The notes: generated by a model from the letters alone, not told the origin. DNA of 64,000 nt from an uncultured Parabacteroides sp. (GCA_949298575.1 CASFXH010000006.1:1-64000); one strand, 5' to 3'. Shown: positions 45,901-53,668, counted from the stretch's first letter. Made by a program: numbers and translations.

Positions 45901-46633
45901 GATCACCGCAGGCTTCACTCGTGCGATGTACTTGTTCAACGCTGAGGATTCAGTCGCTAACAGCAATTACGATTATCAAGGTAAGGCCGCTTACGGTGCG
46001 CAAGGTTACACTCGCTTGGCGTTCAAGGATGCCGTTCACGCAGGTGATACGTTGTATATCCTGAACCCGAACGTAACGACTGAGCAATTGATCGCTACAG
46101 ATCTGAAGGATGGTGACTTGTTCTCGGATAAGATCTACTTGGGCAACAACTTGCACAAGAATGTAGTCTTCCAATTCCGTTTGATCGACGATGAGAACAA
46201 CCGCTTCTTGATCGAGTCTGAGGCAGAGCAAGATGGTAAGGCTGTCGTCAATGCTGACTTGAAGAATGTTTCTATCGCTCCGATGATGGGTGGCTGGGTT
46301 AAGGTTCAGAATGGTGTTCCTGTCATCGCTCGCTACCAAAGCTTCCAAGAGGCCATCGCTCAAGCTGATGTCTTCGACGTAAACGACGAGATCCTGTATG
46401 ACGCTACGGCTAACGATGAGGTAGCTGTTGAGTCTGTGAAGGTTATCGCCGGTGACGGTCAAGTCACGATCATGGGCGCCGCAGGTAAGAACGTCACGAT
46501 CACGACAGTTCTTGGTAAGACGGTAGTCGCTAAGACGATCGCTTCCGACAACGAGACGATCGCCGTTCCGACGACGGGTATCGTAGCCGTAGCTGTAGAA
46601 GGCGAAGAGGCGATCATGACCATCGTAAAATAA
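42908..46633 (+). CDS. large exported surface protein with DUF6383-like C-terminal domain
   Basis: 1241 residues. Signal peptide MNKKFSTLMAGLMLASAFSA-NA. The long central part is acidic and beta-rich with repeated Y-Y/Y-x-Y motifs and many Asp, Asn, Thr and Val, no Cys-rich modules and no enzymatic motif. The last ~75 residues (GQVTIMGAAGKNVTITTVLG to EAIMTIVK) match what I know as DUF6383 and resemble type IX secretion sorting domains (V-x-I...G-x-x-V...I-V-P-x-G-I-V-A-V-x-V...K). Codons are distinctive: GGT, GCT, CGT and AAC/AAG are favoured, unlike neighbours, typical of a highly expressed gene. S-layer or major surface protein is the best guess. Confidence 0.8.
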   Translation: MNKKFSTLMAGLMLASAFSANAVIDAGNNAKYENGKYYLLGNGSSYISVVSNPDGDTDGAYGDLVLKTATDIDDNLQETREALWKVNVTTGTQGQAPRYTFQNVATGLMLSVPVPPSSTPVDAEISGSMMEWYNGTVSTNIQTPSPLMSYVSANQVVYFTEGASGELQVTKSAPNSVTSAFQVKPYTAEIINDLTADQLNQELDPYVDPDKSYFSLSFNRDVTDDASTNLFAATELKAEQVSRTTYVRLQAKDVKVDGAQAYIVVDTAYYAGSENIAKLVKFTYAAKNSEAKHPNGINRYEKSFEYNFSYDPTEDRLLIRSHGYLLQREDAAGNPDPVLIADDNELAYKDYEYPRYTAWGVAADGEDEVAEGIDITATPAPLAIVSDDNNAAAPFVRLVELSSVRELTVSNIPGKVSEVDDLDKGMNTVVKIGIQNIYEPTTIADGLYLIRLVENDVRTKIADNSYAASEGDYYIANLGGAFGYVEQARNQDFQHMPAAQWYVKKQGTSSTAPVTITNREFSDHADRSILAGSLQAFKSGDNVFFTANNFTYAGSRDTLEFIKVENTTDAHLGYKYVTKEQASVETYVFNYLHGLSLENGLNTPSDKDSLVRVDETGAKAEFRLIPVVTDDSYGIQLDEKATGIANLERNVYYIQAYDNSKFEGTRYLAYDRASKSYVMSTTPTPYFLKENNDIDDTHYYALVEAELLGGDPYPVIDEETKELIGYYYSYYDEDGEPIVMDDSKNVALYTLDIEKGELNRLKIAARPTTVSDSPIADPQDPHDGDAKYALYNKKDNSNEAQEGLWEYYSYYDETDIKYAYRQVGGNSTGYAYNRVSVDDNTLDLTIANIDDKWTQEIRVSAFEVATNDSPLYRRFNGAAPETYGTAANAPLNLKFFRFNNNSEYLFENQSADNAYRDGISDKSISFLGVNNAFQYPESETRSYTMFVDTAYVRYNTRMPQYLIGIRPEVVPGDTIWCNATSAHHHETLADSLACDHTVITAGFTRAMYLFNAEDSVANSNYDYQGKAAYGAQGYTRLAFKDAVHAGDTLYILNPNVTTEQLIATDLKDGDLFSDKIYLGNNLHKNVVFQFRLIDDENNRFLIESEAEQDGKAVVNADLKNVSIAPMMGGWVKVQNGVPVIARYQSFQEAIAQADVFDVNDEILYDATANDEVAVESVKVIAGDGQVTIMGAAGKNVTITTVLGKTVVAKTIASDNETIAVPTTGIVAVAVEGEEAIMTIVK

Positions 46634-46657
46634 TCATTCGATTATAAAGTTTAAGGG

Positions 46658-46692
46658 TAGAGACGTGGCTTGAGCCGCGTCTCTATTTTTTT
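46658..46692 (+). terminator. strong terminator of the surface-protein gene
   Basis: TAGAGACGTGGC (46658-46669), loop TTGA, GCCGCGTCTCTA (46674-46685), then seven T residues. Confidence 0.85.
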
Positions 46693-46862
46693 ATTGCGCT
46701 TTGAGACCTGTTATTCAACCAAAATCCTTATCTCTATCCCAATCATTAAATACCACTGGCCTTTCGAGGATAAAGTAGAGCGCTTATAGCTGATCGGGTG
46801 CGCTTTGTGGATTGTTTTATGAATAATGCCGAAGGAATATCGGCGTTCTTCTTTTCTTTTCC

Positions 46863-46870
46863 TAAATTTG
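46863..46870 (+). promoter_or_regulatory. -7 box (TAAATTTG) of the TIM-barrel protein gene
   Basis: Exact TAnnTTTG, 30 bases before ATG 46901; -33 weak. Confidence 0.5.
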
Positions 46871-46900
46871 TACGCTATATATATAAATAGGTAAAGCACC

Positions 46901-47749
46901 ATGAAGAATTCAAGAAGAACATTTTTCAAGCAAGGCTTAGCGGGAGCGTTATGGCTGGGTGCCGCTTCGCTCGCGCAAGCCACTCCGGACCCGGCTCGTC
47001 CGAAGACGACGCCGGCAGTGAATCCTTTCCGTCTAGGTATGGCGGGTTGGACGTTTGTTAACTTTGATCTGGAAACGACGTTGAAGACGTTGAAACGGTT
47101 GGATGTCCATTACCTCTGCATTAAGGATTTCCATTTGCCTTTAGACAGTACGGATGAACAAATCAAGGCGTTCCACGACAAGTGCGCCTCGTATGGCGTG
47201 ACGGGTTACGCGGTGGGCCCCATCTATATGAAAAGCGAGGCGGAGATTGATAGGGCTTTCGAATACGCGAAACGAGTTGGCGTGAAGCTGGTAGTTGGCG
47301 TGCCGAACTATGACCTCTTGCCCTATGTTGACAAGAAGGTGAAAGAGTATGATTACCATTACGCGATCCATTTGCATGGGCCCGATATCGAGACGTATCC
47401 CGACGCGACCGACGTGTGGGAGCACGTGAAGGATTTGGATCCTCGCATTGGCATGTGTCTCGACGTGGGACATGACTTGCGCAACGGATGCGATCCGGTG
47501 GCGGACTTGAAGAAATACCATACCCGGGTGTTTGATATCCATATCAAGGATGTCACGGACTCGACGAAAGCCGGCGTGGCGATCGAGCTGGGCCGGGGGA
47601 AGATCGATTTTCCCGCGTTGATCCGGATGTTGCGTGAGGTGAACTATACGGGAATGTGTAGCTTGGAATACGAGAAAGATATGAAGGATCCATTCTTGGG
47701 CATTGCCGAATCAATCGGATATTTCAAGGCGGTGTCGGATTGGGCTTGA
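46901..47749 (+). CDS. Tat-exported sugar phosphate isomerase/epimerase-like protein
   Basis: 282 residues. The N-terminus NSRRTFFKQGLAGALWLGAA has a twin-arginine motif (RRxFFK) and hydrophobic core, so export in folded form is likely. The rest is a TIM-barrel (AP endonuclease 2 / xylose isomerase-like) with KDFHLPL, MCLDVGHDLRNG, DIHIKDV and SLEYEKD supplying the metal-binding Glu/Asp/His residues. The family acts on sugars such as inosose or ketoses; substrate unknown. A related Tat-lipoprotein is encoded at 59994. Confidence 0.85.
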   Translation: MKNSRRTFFKQGLAGALWLGAASLAQATPDPARPKTTPAVNPFRLGMAGWTFVNFDLETTLKTLKRLDVHYLCIKDFHLPLDSTDEQIKAFHDKCASYGVTGYAVGPIYMKSEAEIDRAFEYAKRVGVKLVVGVPNYDLLPYVDKKVKEYDYHYAIHLHGPDIETYPDATDVWEHVKDLDPRIGMCLDVGHDLRNGCDPVADLKKYHTRVFDIHIKDVTDSTKAGVAIELGRGKIDFPALIRMLREVNYTGMCSLEYEKDMKDPFLGIAESIGYFKAVSDWA

Positions 47750-47774
47750 TTGGAAGGAATAGGTTGAGACGTGG

Positions 47775-48827
47775 ATGAAGTGGAGTAAGCATTTGAGGAT
47801 TGTCCTGTCCGTAGGGTTGGTGGCCCTGCTGACCGCTTGTGGGTCGATGAGAACCTTTGAGATCGAGACGTATAACCCTTCGGAAGTCACTTTCCCGGAG
47901 GCGACGCGTACGGTTTTGGTGGTGAATCACGCGGTACCCCAACCGGAGGATGTCGGCTATAAGAGCGAGATCATGGGAGAAGGCGAGAAGGTGGAACGGG
48001 CGCGGGCGGACAGTGCTTTGTATGACGCTTGTCACGCGTTGGGCGAAGCGATGATGCGCTCGGATTATTTCTCGGACGTGTTGCTCTATCACGATACGTT
48101 ACGGACAGACTCTCTTTATTATTTGGATCAAAGATTGACTTCCGCGGAGGTGGAACGCTTGTGTGAGGAGACTGGTGTCGACGCGGTGGTTTCCTTGGAC
48201 CGTTTGATTTTCCAGATGGATAAGTCGGTGATCCCTTTTTCAAGTATCTACGTCATGGGGCAGATCAATGTCCAGATGAAAGGAATATTCCGGGCTTATT
48301 TGCCTGGGCGGGCGCAACCTTTGGCGACTGTTATGGTGGAAGATAGCGTCCAGTTCGTGGAGAGCGCGGAGGTGCCGAAGGTGCTGGACATTTATTTGCC
48401 TGACCCGGAGGAAGCGTTGCGCTTGTCGGCTCGTTATCTAGGGACGAAAGTGAGCGACAATTTCGTGCCGCATTGGTCGCGGGAGAGTCGTTGGTATTAT
48501 ACGAGTTCAGGCGCTCGTTGGAAAGAAGCTTCCGCGTATGCCTCGAATGGCGACTGGGAGCAAGCGGGTGAACGTTGGCGACAACTTTATGACCGAGCGA
48601 AGCCCGGTGCGGGCAAGGCGAAGCTTGCCTCGAACCTTGCGCTCGTTGAAGAGATGCGAGGCGACTTTGAGCAGGCTTTGGTCTGGGCGACACGATCGCA
48701 TGACTTGTTTAAGCAAACCTTGGGAGATGAAGCGGACGAAACCCAGCTATTGCAAGTCTATCAGAAAGCTTTGAGCGAGCGAGTGACTGCCAATCGGAAA
48801 TTAAATGCGCAATTTGGAGAGGAATAA
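47775..48827 (+). CDS. DUF6340-like lipoprotein
   Basis: 350 residues with lipobox LLTAC (signal MKWSKHLRIVLSVGLVALLTAC, Cys22). A central domain holds ETGVDAVVSLDRLIFQMDK, and the C-terminal third is tetratricopeptide-like (WKEASAYASNGDWEQAGERW and AKLASNLALVEEMRGDFEQ). I associate this layout with the Bacteroidales family DUF6340; function unknown. It follows the TIM-barrel gene by 25 bases and could share its transcript. Confidence 0.75.
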   Translation: MKWSKHLRIVLSVGLVALLTACGSMRTFEIETYNPSEVTFPEATRTVLVVNHAVPQPEDVGYKSEIMGEGEKVERARADSALYDACHALGEAMMRSDYFSDVLLYHDTLRTDSLYYLDQRLTSAEVERLCEETGVDAVVSLDRLIFQMDKSVIPFSSIYVMGQINVQMKGIFRAYLPGRAQPLATVMVEDSVQFVESAEVPKVLDIYLPDPEEALRLSARYLGTKVSDNFVPHWSRESRWYYTSSGARWKEASAYASNGDWEQAGERWRQLYDRAKPGAGKAKLASNLALVEEMRGDFEQALVWATRSHDLFKQTLGDEADETQLLQVYQKALSERVTANRKLNAQFGEE

Positions 48828-48886
48828 TATCGCCGTACTTGAATTATTACTACTTTTGAGGCTGAAATTATAAAAAAGTCAGGACT

Positions 48887-49348
48887 ATGGGTGAGAATAC
48901 GATGAAAGTCCATTCGTTGATCGAGAAGGTCTTTACTGATGCGGTCGATAAGCTGAATAAGGATCCGGAAGGAAATTATGTCAGTGATCTTTATGTGCAA
49001 GTTGACAAGGAGAATGGCGAGTTGCAAATATTCGATGACGAGGAAAAGCTGTTGGAGAAGGTCACTATCTTCGATTGGGCGAATAGCGATTTGGACGAGG
49101 AGACCTTCAAGAAGCAGGTGATCGCCTCGATGAAATCGGTATTGACCGTGTTGGTGACGAAGAAAGTTTTCGATTCGCCTCGTTTGCTCCGTCCTTTGTC
49201 AATTAGCTTGACAGACGATTCATTCGTTGTAATAGAGGAACTTGCCTTCATTGATGATGAGACGTTGCGGCTGGATGATTCCTTCTTGAAAAATTTGGAT
49301 GAAGATTTAGATAAATTTTTGGCCGATCTTCTTTCAGATGTCAAATAA
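48887..49348 (+). CDS. conserved hypothetical acidic protein
   Basis: 153 residues, strongly acidic (DDEEKLLEKVTIFDWANSDL; LDDSFLKNLDEDLDKFLADL), with no signal peptide or membrane segment; probably cytoplasmic. No motif I can name. ATG 48887 (MGENTMKVHSL) or ATG 48902 could be the start; the first is preceded by a fair spacing from CAGGAC. It ends seven bases before the tRNA-Thr -7 box. Confidence 0.7.
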   Translation: MGENTMKVHSLIEKVFTDAVDKLNKDPEGNYVSDLYVQVDKENGELQIFDDEEKLLEKVTIFDWANSDLDEETFKKQVIASMKSVLTVLVTKKVFDSPRLLRPLSISLTDDSFVVIEELAFIDDETLRLDDSFLKNLDEDLDKFLADLLSDVK

Positions 49349-49354
49349 AGGTAT

Positions 49355-49362
49355 TACCTTTG
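49355..49362 (+). promoter_or_regulatory. -7 box (TACCTTTG) of the tRNA-Thr/Trp unit
   Basis: Exact TAnnTTTG, 27 bases before tRNA-Thr; -33 not clear. Confidence 0.5.
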
Positions 49363-49389
49363 CGCCCGTATTCGAGAGATGAATATTTC

Positions 49390-49462
<73 letters not shown>

Positions 49463-49482
49463 CTAGTCGGGGAGAGACAGAA

Positions 49483-49555
49483 ACGGAAGTAGCTCAGTTG
49501 GTAGAGCACTGGTCTCCAAAACCAGGTGTCGGGAGTTCGAGCCTCTCCTTCCGTG
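49483..49555 (+). tRNA. tRNA-Trp (anticodon CCA)
   Basis: 73 nt: acceptor ACGGAAG/CTTCCGT, D-arm AGCTCAG...GAGC, anticodon stem CTGGT/ACCAG with loop CTCCAAA, T-arm with GGGAGTTCGAGCCTCTCC. Discriminator G. CCA not encoded. 20 bases after tRNA-Thr, so likely co-transcribed. Confidence 0.92.
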
Positions 49556-49560
49556 CGTGA

Positions 49561-49590
49561 GGGTATGCTAATAAGAGCGTATCCTTTTTT
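49561..49590 (+). terminator. terminator of the tRNA-Thr/Trp unit
   Basis: GGGTATGC (49561-49568) pairs with GCGTATCC (49577-49584) through two G-T pairs; six T residues follow. Confidence 0.75.
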
Positions 49591-49641
49591 GTTTTATAAG
49601 GGTTTTGATTAGGATAGGCCCGGTTCAGATCAATATAATTT

Positions 49642-50406
49642 ATGGAAAGGCAGTTGTTTGATGCGTTGATGGTCATCATGCCGGTGTTGGCTATCATTGT
49701 TTTTGTCGCGCTCTTTTTCGTGAAGGCGGGATATGGTTGGTTTCGTACGCGAAACTGGGGATTATCCATCGACAATCGGATCGGGTGGGTGTGTATGGAA
49801 GCGCCTGTCTTTTTTGTGATGGCGCACCTTTGGTGGTATAGCGAGGTCCGTTTCGAGGCCGTTCCTTTCCTTTGTTTTTTGTTGTTTGAAGTTCATTATT
49901 TCCAACGTTCATTCATTTTTCCTTGTTTGATGAAAGGCCGGAGCCGGATGCCGATCTCGATCCTGTTGATGGGAATCGTTTTCAATGTATTGAATGGCTT
50001 TATGCAAGGAGAGTGGTTGTTTTACCTGGCGCCAGAGGGGCAATATTCGGAGGCATGGTTGTCTCGGCCGCTCTTTTGGGTGGGAACGCTTGTCTTCTTG
50101 GTGGGAATGGGAATCAATTGGCATTCAGACCACGTGATTCGCTCGTTGCGGAAACCAGGGGATACCCGTCATTATTTACCCCAGAAAGGGATGTATCGTT
50201 ATGTGACTTCCGGGAATTATTTCGGGGAATTGGTGGAATGGACAGGTTTCGCGTTGCTGACCGCCTCGCCTGCCGCTTGGGTGTTTGTTTTATGGACTTT
50301 CGCGAACTTAGCGCCTCGTGCGCACGCCATTCGGAACCGTTATCGGGAAGAGTTTGGCCGGGAAGCGGTGGGGAATCGGAAACGGTTGATCCCTTTTATT
50401 TATTGA
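49642..50406 (+). CDS. steroid 5-alpha-reductase-family membrane protein
   Basis: 254 residues, about six to seven hydrophobic segments. The C-terminus has the 3-oxo-5-alpha-steroid 4-dehydrogenase signature: GMYRYVTSGNYFGELVEWTG and WTFANLAPRAHAIRNRYREE, with the NADPH-binding His/Asn/Arg/Tyr pattern. The family reduces the C4-C5 double bond of 3-oxo-4-ene steroids; some members are methyltransferase-like instead. The next two genes, an Old Yellow Enzyme and a short-chain dehydrogenase, favour a steroid or bile-acid role. ATG 49642 starts a clean TM; 24 bases separate it from the next gene. Confidence 0.8.
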   Translation: MERQLFDALMVIMPVLAIIVFVALFFVKAGYGWFRTRNWGLSIDNRIGWVCMEAPVFFVMAHLWWYSEVRFEAVPFLCFLLFEVHYFQRSFIFPCLMKGRSRMPISILLMGIVFNVLNGFMQGEWLFYLAPEGQYSEAWLSRPLFWVGTLVFLVGMGINWHSDHVIRSLRKPGDTRHYLPQKGMYRYVTSGNYFGELVEWTGFALLTASPAAWVFVLWTFANLAPRAHAIRNRYREEFGREAVGNRKRLIPFIY

Positions 50407-50430
50407 ATAGAATAAAAATATGAAGACAAG

Positions 50431-51660
50431 ATGATACAGGATTCCAAATTATTTACGCCGGCTTCGATCGGACCGTTGACTTTGCGGAACCGGACGATCC
50501 GTTCGGCGGCGTTTGAGAGTATGTGCCCAGGGAACGCGCCTTCAGCGCAGTTGTTGGATTACCATCATTCGGTCGCGGCTGGAGGGGTAGGAATGACAAC
50601 CGTAGCCTATGCGGCAGTGACCCGGAGCGGACTATCTTTCGATCGACAGTTGTGGATGCGTCCGGAGATCGTGCCGGGTTTACGGAAAGTGACAGATACC
50701 GTGCATCAGGAAGGCGCGGCTGTCAGTATTCAATTGGGCCATTGTGGAAATATGTCGCATAAGGCGATTTGCGGGGAGACTCCGGTGGGCGCTTCGACGG
50801 GTTTCAATCTTTATTCCCCGACTCTGGTACGTGGCTTACGGAAGGATGAGTTACGTCCGATGGCCCAAGCTTATGCGGAGTCTGTTCGTTTAGCGAGAGA
50901 AGCGGGCTTTGACGCGGTAGAGATTCATGCGGGGCATGGGTATCTGATCAGCCAGTTCCTTTCGCCTTACACGAACCATCGGACGGATGAGTTTGGTGGT
51001 TCGTTGGAGAACCGGATGCGCTTTATGGATATGGTGATGGATGAGGTGATGAAGGCTGCCGGTCAGGATATGGCGGTCTTGGTGAAGACGAACATGCGAG
51101 ATGGATTTAAGGGGGGCATGGAGATTGAGGAATGCTTGGAGGTCGCGAAGCGGCTGGTCAAGGATGGCGCTCAAGCGTTAGTGTTGAGTGGTGGCTTTGT
51201 CAGTAAGGCGCCGATGTATGTGATGCGTGGAGCGATGCCCATTCAGGCCATGACGCATTATATGGATTGCTGGTGGTTAAAATATGGTGTCCGGATGGTG
51301 GGGAAATGGATGATCCCGACCGTGCCTTTCCAAGAGGGCTATTTTTTGGAGGACGCGCTCCGTTTCCGGGAAGCGATCAAGGAGATTCCATTGGTCTATG
51401 TGGGTGGCTTGATCGCTCGGGATAAGATCGAGGAGGTCTTGAACGATGGCTTTGAGTTCGTGCAGATGGGGCGGGCGCTCCTGAATGAGCCGGGCTTCGT
51501 GAACCGGATGCGGACGGATGAGCACGCTCGGTGTGATTGCGGGCACAGCAATTATTGCATCGCTCGGATGTACTCGATTGATATGGCTTGCCATAAGCAC
51601 TTGAAAGAAGAATTGCCGAGGGGTTTGCGGCGAGAAATTGAGCGATTGGAGGGCAAATGA
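50431..51660 (+). CDS. NADH:flavin oxidoreductase (Old Yellow Enzyme family)
   Basis: 409 residues, a single FMN-binding TIM barrel without the C-terminal FAD/NAD domain of the long BaiCD-type enzymes. Conserved: LFTPASIGPLTLRNRTIRSA, HAGHGYLISQFLSPYTNHR, DEFGGSLENRMRF, VLVKTNMRDGF and YVGGLI. A C-terminal Cys set (CDCGHSNYC...ACHKH) suggests a metal or Fe-S site. In Bacteroidales steroid clusters such proteins act as 3-oxo-4-ene 5-beta-reductases; that is the inferred role here, not proven. Its stop overlaps the dehydrogenase start by four bases. Confidence 0.85.
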   Translation: MIQDSKLFTPASIGPLTLRNRTIRSAAFESMCPGNAPSAQLLDYHHSVAAGGVGMTTVAYAAVTRSGLSFDRQLWMRPEIVPGLRKVTDTVHQEGAAVSIQLGHCGNMSHKAICGETPVGASTGFNLYSPTLVRGLRKDELRPMAQAYAESVRLAREAGFDAVEIHAGHGYLISQFLSPYTNHRTDEFGGSLENRMRFMDMVMDEVMKAAGQDMAVLVKTNMRDGFKGGMEIEECLEVAKRLVKDGAQALVLSGGFVSKAPMYVMRGAMPIQAMTHYMDCWWLKYGVRMVGKWMIPTVPFQEGYFLEDALRFREAIKEIPLVYVGGLIARDKIEEVLNDGFEFVQMGRALLNEPGFVNRMRTDEHARCDCGHSNYCIARMYSIDMACHKHLKEELPRGLRREIERLEGK

Positions 51661-52505
51661 TGGAACGGATCGCGGTGATTACGGGCGCGGACGGTGGCAT
51701 GGGTACGGAGATTACTCGTGCGGTCGCTTCCAAGGGCCATCCGGTGGTTATGTTGTGCCTAGACCGAGAGAGCGGGGAACGCTGTCGGCAACGCTTAATG
51801 AAGGAAACAGGCAATCATGCGATTGAAGTGAAGCAAGTTGATCTCTCCTCTATGCCGTCTATCGTGAACGTGACAAACGAGTTATTGGCGGAGAAACGAT
51901 CGATCGGTTGGCTGATGAATAACGCCGGGACAATGGCGACCTCTTTCCAACAGACGGCGGAAGGTTTCGAACGTACGGTGGCGGTCAATTATCTGGCGCC
52001 ATTTCTCCTGACCAACCGCCTATTGCCTTTGATGGAGGCGGGGAGCCGGATCGTGAGTATGGTTTCTTGTACTTACGCGATAGGGAAATTGCCGCCATGT
52101 TTCTTTACCCAGGGGAAGGAAGGAAGCTTTTGGCGAATCCCGATCTATAGTAATACGAAATTGGCTTTGTGGTTGTTCTCGCGTGAGTTGTCGAAGCGAG
52201 TCCGGGAGCGGGGCATCACGGTTAACGCGGCCGATCCGGGCATTGTCTCGACCGGGATTATCCGGATGCACATGTGGTTTGATCCTTTGACTGACATTTT
52301 CTTCCGGCCTTTTATCCGGACGCCTCGGCAGGGCGCGGACACGGCGATCCGTTTATTGCTCGATCCCTGTTGGGCCGAGACGACGGGGCAGATGTTCGCC
52401 TCCGGAAAGCGACGACACTTGAAACCAATCTATCTGGAGCATCCCCAGTCTGAATGGCTCTGGCGAGAGACTACCGCGTTGTTGGATTCGTATTTGAAGG
52501 CCTGA
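51657..52505 (+). CDS. short-chain dehydrogenase/reductase (putative hydroxysteroid dehydrogenase)
   Basis: 282 residues. NAD(P)-binding VITGADGGMGTEI, NNAGTM, catalytic Ser in SMVSCTYA, YxxxK in YSNTKLALW and NAADPGIV. This is a classical SDR. Position after a steroid reductase pair suggests a 3-alpha- or 3-beta-hydroxysteroid dehydrogenase. Starts at ATG 51657 in an ATGA overlap and ends in TGATG with DUF4286, so it is coupled on both sides. Confidence 0.85.
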   Translation: MMERIAVITGADGGMGTEITRAVASKGHPVVMLCLDRESGERCRQRLMKETGNHAIEVKQVDLSSMPSIVNVTNELLAEKRSIGWLMNNAGTMATSFQQTAEGFERTVAVNYLAPFLLTNRLLPLMEAGSRIVSMVSCTYAIGKLPPCFFTQGKEGSFWRIPIYSNTKLALWLFSRELSKRVRERGITVNAADPGIVSTGIIRMHMWFDPLTDIFFRPFIRTPRQGADTAIRLLLDPCWAETTGQMFASGKRRHLKPIYLEHPQSEWLWRETTALLDSYLKA

Positions 52506-52819
52506 TGATTATTTATAATACAACCTTTCATATTGATAAATCCGTGCGCGATGAGGGCTTGGATTACTTGCGAAAAATCTATATGCCTCAAGCGTTGGCG
52601 AGCGGTTTCTTGCGTGATCCGAATCTGCGGCGTGTACTCGCTACGGATGACGCGGAGGGGGAGAACTATTGCGTCCAATTCCGGGTAAAGAATGTGGATA
52701 CGCTAAACTATTGGATGGAGAAAGAAGGGCGGACCTTGCACGAAGCGTTGGTCCGCCGCTTCGGAGAGAAGATGGTCGGATTCTCAACCTTATTGGAGGA
52801 ATTGGATTGGGCGTTATGA
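52505..52819 (+). CDS. DUF4286 family protein
   Basis: 104 residues: [26 protein letters not shown]-like [27 protein letters not shown] and [15 protein letters not shown]. This is the Bacteroidetes family DUF4286, a ferredoxin-like fold of unknown role, usually next to ruvC. Start ATG 52505 shares one base with the preceding stop; stop overlaps ruvC in ATGA. Confidence 0.85.
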   Translation: MIIYNTTFHIDKSVRDEGLDYLRKIYMPQALASGFLRDPNLRRVLATDDAEGENYCVQFRVKNVDTLNYWMEKEGRTLHEALVRRFGEKMVGFSTLLEELDWAL

Positions 52820-53373
52820 TCAAAGACCGGATCATCTTGGGCATTGATCCGGGGACTATTATCATGGGATACGGCTTGTTGCGGATCGAGAATAACAAGC
52901 CGCGCATGGAGACGATGGGCGTCTTGCAACTGGATAAGTACGAGGATCACTATCTGCGCTTGCGTAAGGTCTTCGAGCGAGTGTTGGCATTGATTGATCA
53001 TTACCATCCGGACGAGTTGGCGATCGAGGCGCCTTTTTTTGGAAAGAACGTGCAGAGTATGTTGAAATTGGGGCGGGCACAAGGTGTCGCGATGGCCGCC
53101 GCCCTCGAACGGGATATTCCTATCTTTGAATATGCGCCCCTGAAAATCAAGATGGCGATTACGGGCAATGGCAATGCCTCGAAAGAGCAAGTCGCGGGTA
53201 TGCTTCAACGGATGTTGAGGATCCCGGACTCGTCCATGTTGCCCCAACTCGACGCGACGGATGGCTTGGCCGCCGCTTTTTGCCATTACCTGCAACTAAA
53301 TCGCCCAACATTGGATAAGAAATACTCAGATTGGAAAGACTTCGTGGCAAAGAACCCGGGGAAAGTCCATTGA
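52816..53373 (+). CDS. ruvC: crossover junction endodeoxyribonuclease RuvC
   Basis: 185 residues. RuvC resolves Holliday junctions. Active-site residues: Asp in [14 protein letters not shown], Glu in [12 protein letters not shown], and Asp pair near [13 protein letters not shown]. The length and [14 protein letters not shown] segment are typical. ATG 52816 fits family N-termini; the open frame runs upstream through DUF4286. It ends the unit; array D follows. Confidence 0.95.
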   Translation: MIKDRIILGIDPGTIIMGYGLLRIENNKPRMETMGVLQLDKYEDHYLRLRKVFERVLALIDHYHPDELAIEAPFFGKNVQSMLKLGRAQGVAMAAALERDIPIFEYAPLKIKMAITGNGNASKEQVAGMLQRMLRIPDSSMLPQLDATDGLAAAFCHYLQLNRPTLDKKYSDWKDFVAKNPGKVH

Positions 53374-53458
53374 TCGATGGTCCCAGCCTTGGCCTCTGCT
53401 CGATAGGCCGGCGGGAAAGTTTCTGTCTCATCTTTTTACCAGATTGAATACCTTATTT

Positions 53459-53668
53459 TGGTAAGGTGACTACCACGCTTTGGTAATCACATTACCAAGG
53501 CTTGGTAATCCCATTACCAAAGCCTGGTAATCCCATTACCAAAGTCTGGTAACCACGTTACCAAAGTCAGGTAATCCCATTACCAAAGTCTGGTAATCCC
53601 GTTACCAAAGTCAGGTAATCAGATTACCAAAGTCGGGTAATGAATTTGGTAATCCCATTGCCAAAAGG
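53459..53668. repeat. intergenic palindromic array D (about 9 x 22 bp)
   Basis: Seven regular 22-base units from 53481 (53481, 53503, 53525, 53547, 53569, 53591, 53613), a degenerate leading copy 53459-53480, and two degenerate trailing copies to about 53668. Core: TTGGTAAT-CCC-ATTACCAA. Unit 4 reads TGGTAAC-CAC-GTTACCA: the T-to-C change on the left is matched by A-to-G on the right. Unit 6 keeps pairing through a G-T pair. It occupies the 500-base gap 53374-53873 between ruvC and a coiled-coil gene. Confidence 0.9.

Noticed and set aside
53459-53668. Possible CRISPR array
   Set aside because: Units are 22 bases and contiguous, with no unique spacers and no cas genes nearby. It is a tandem palindromic repeat.
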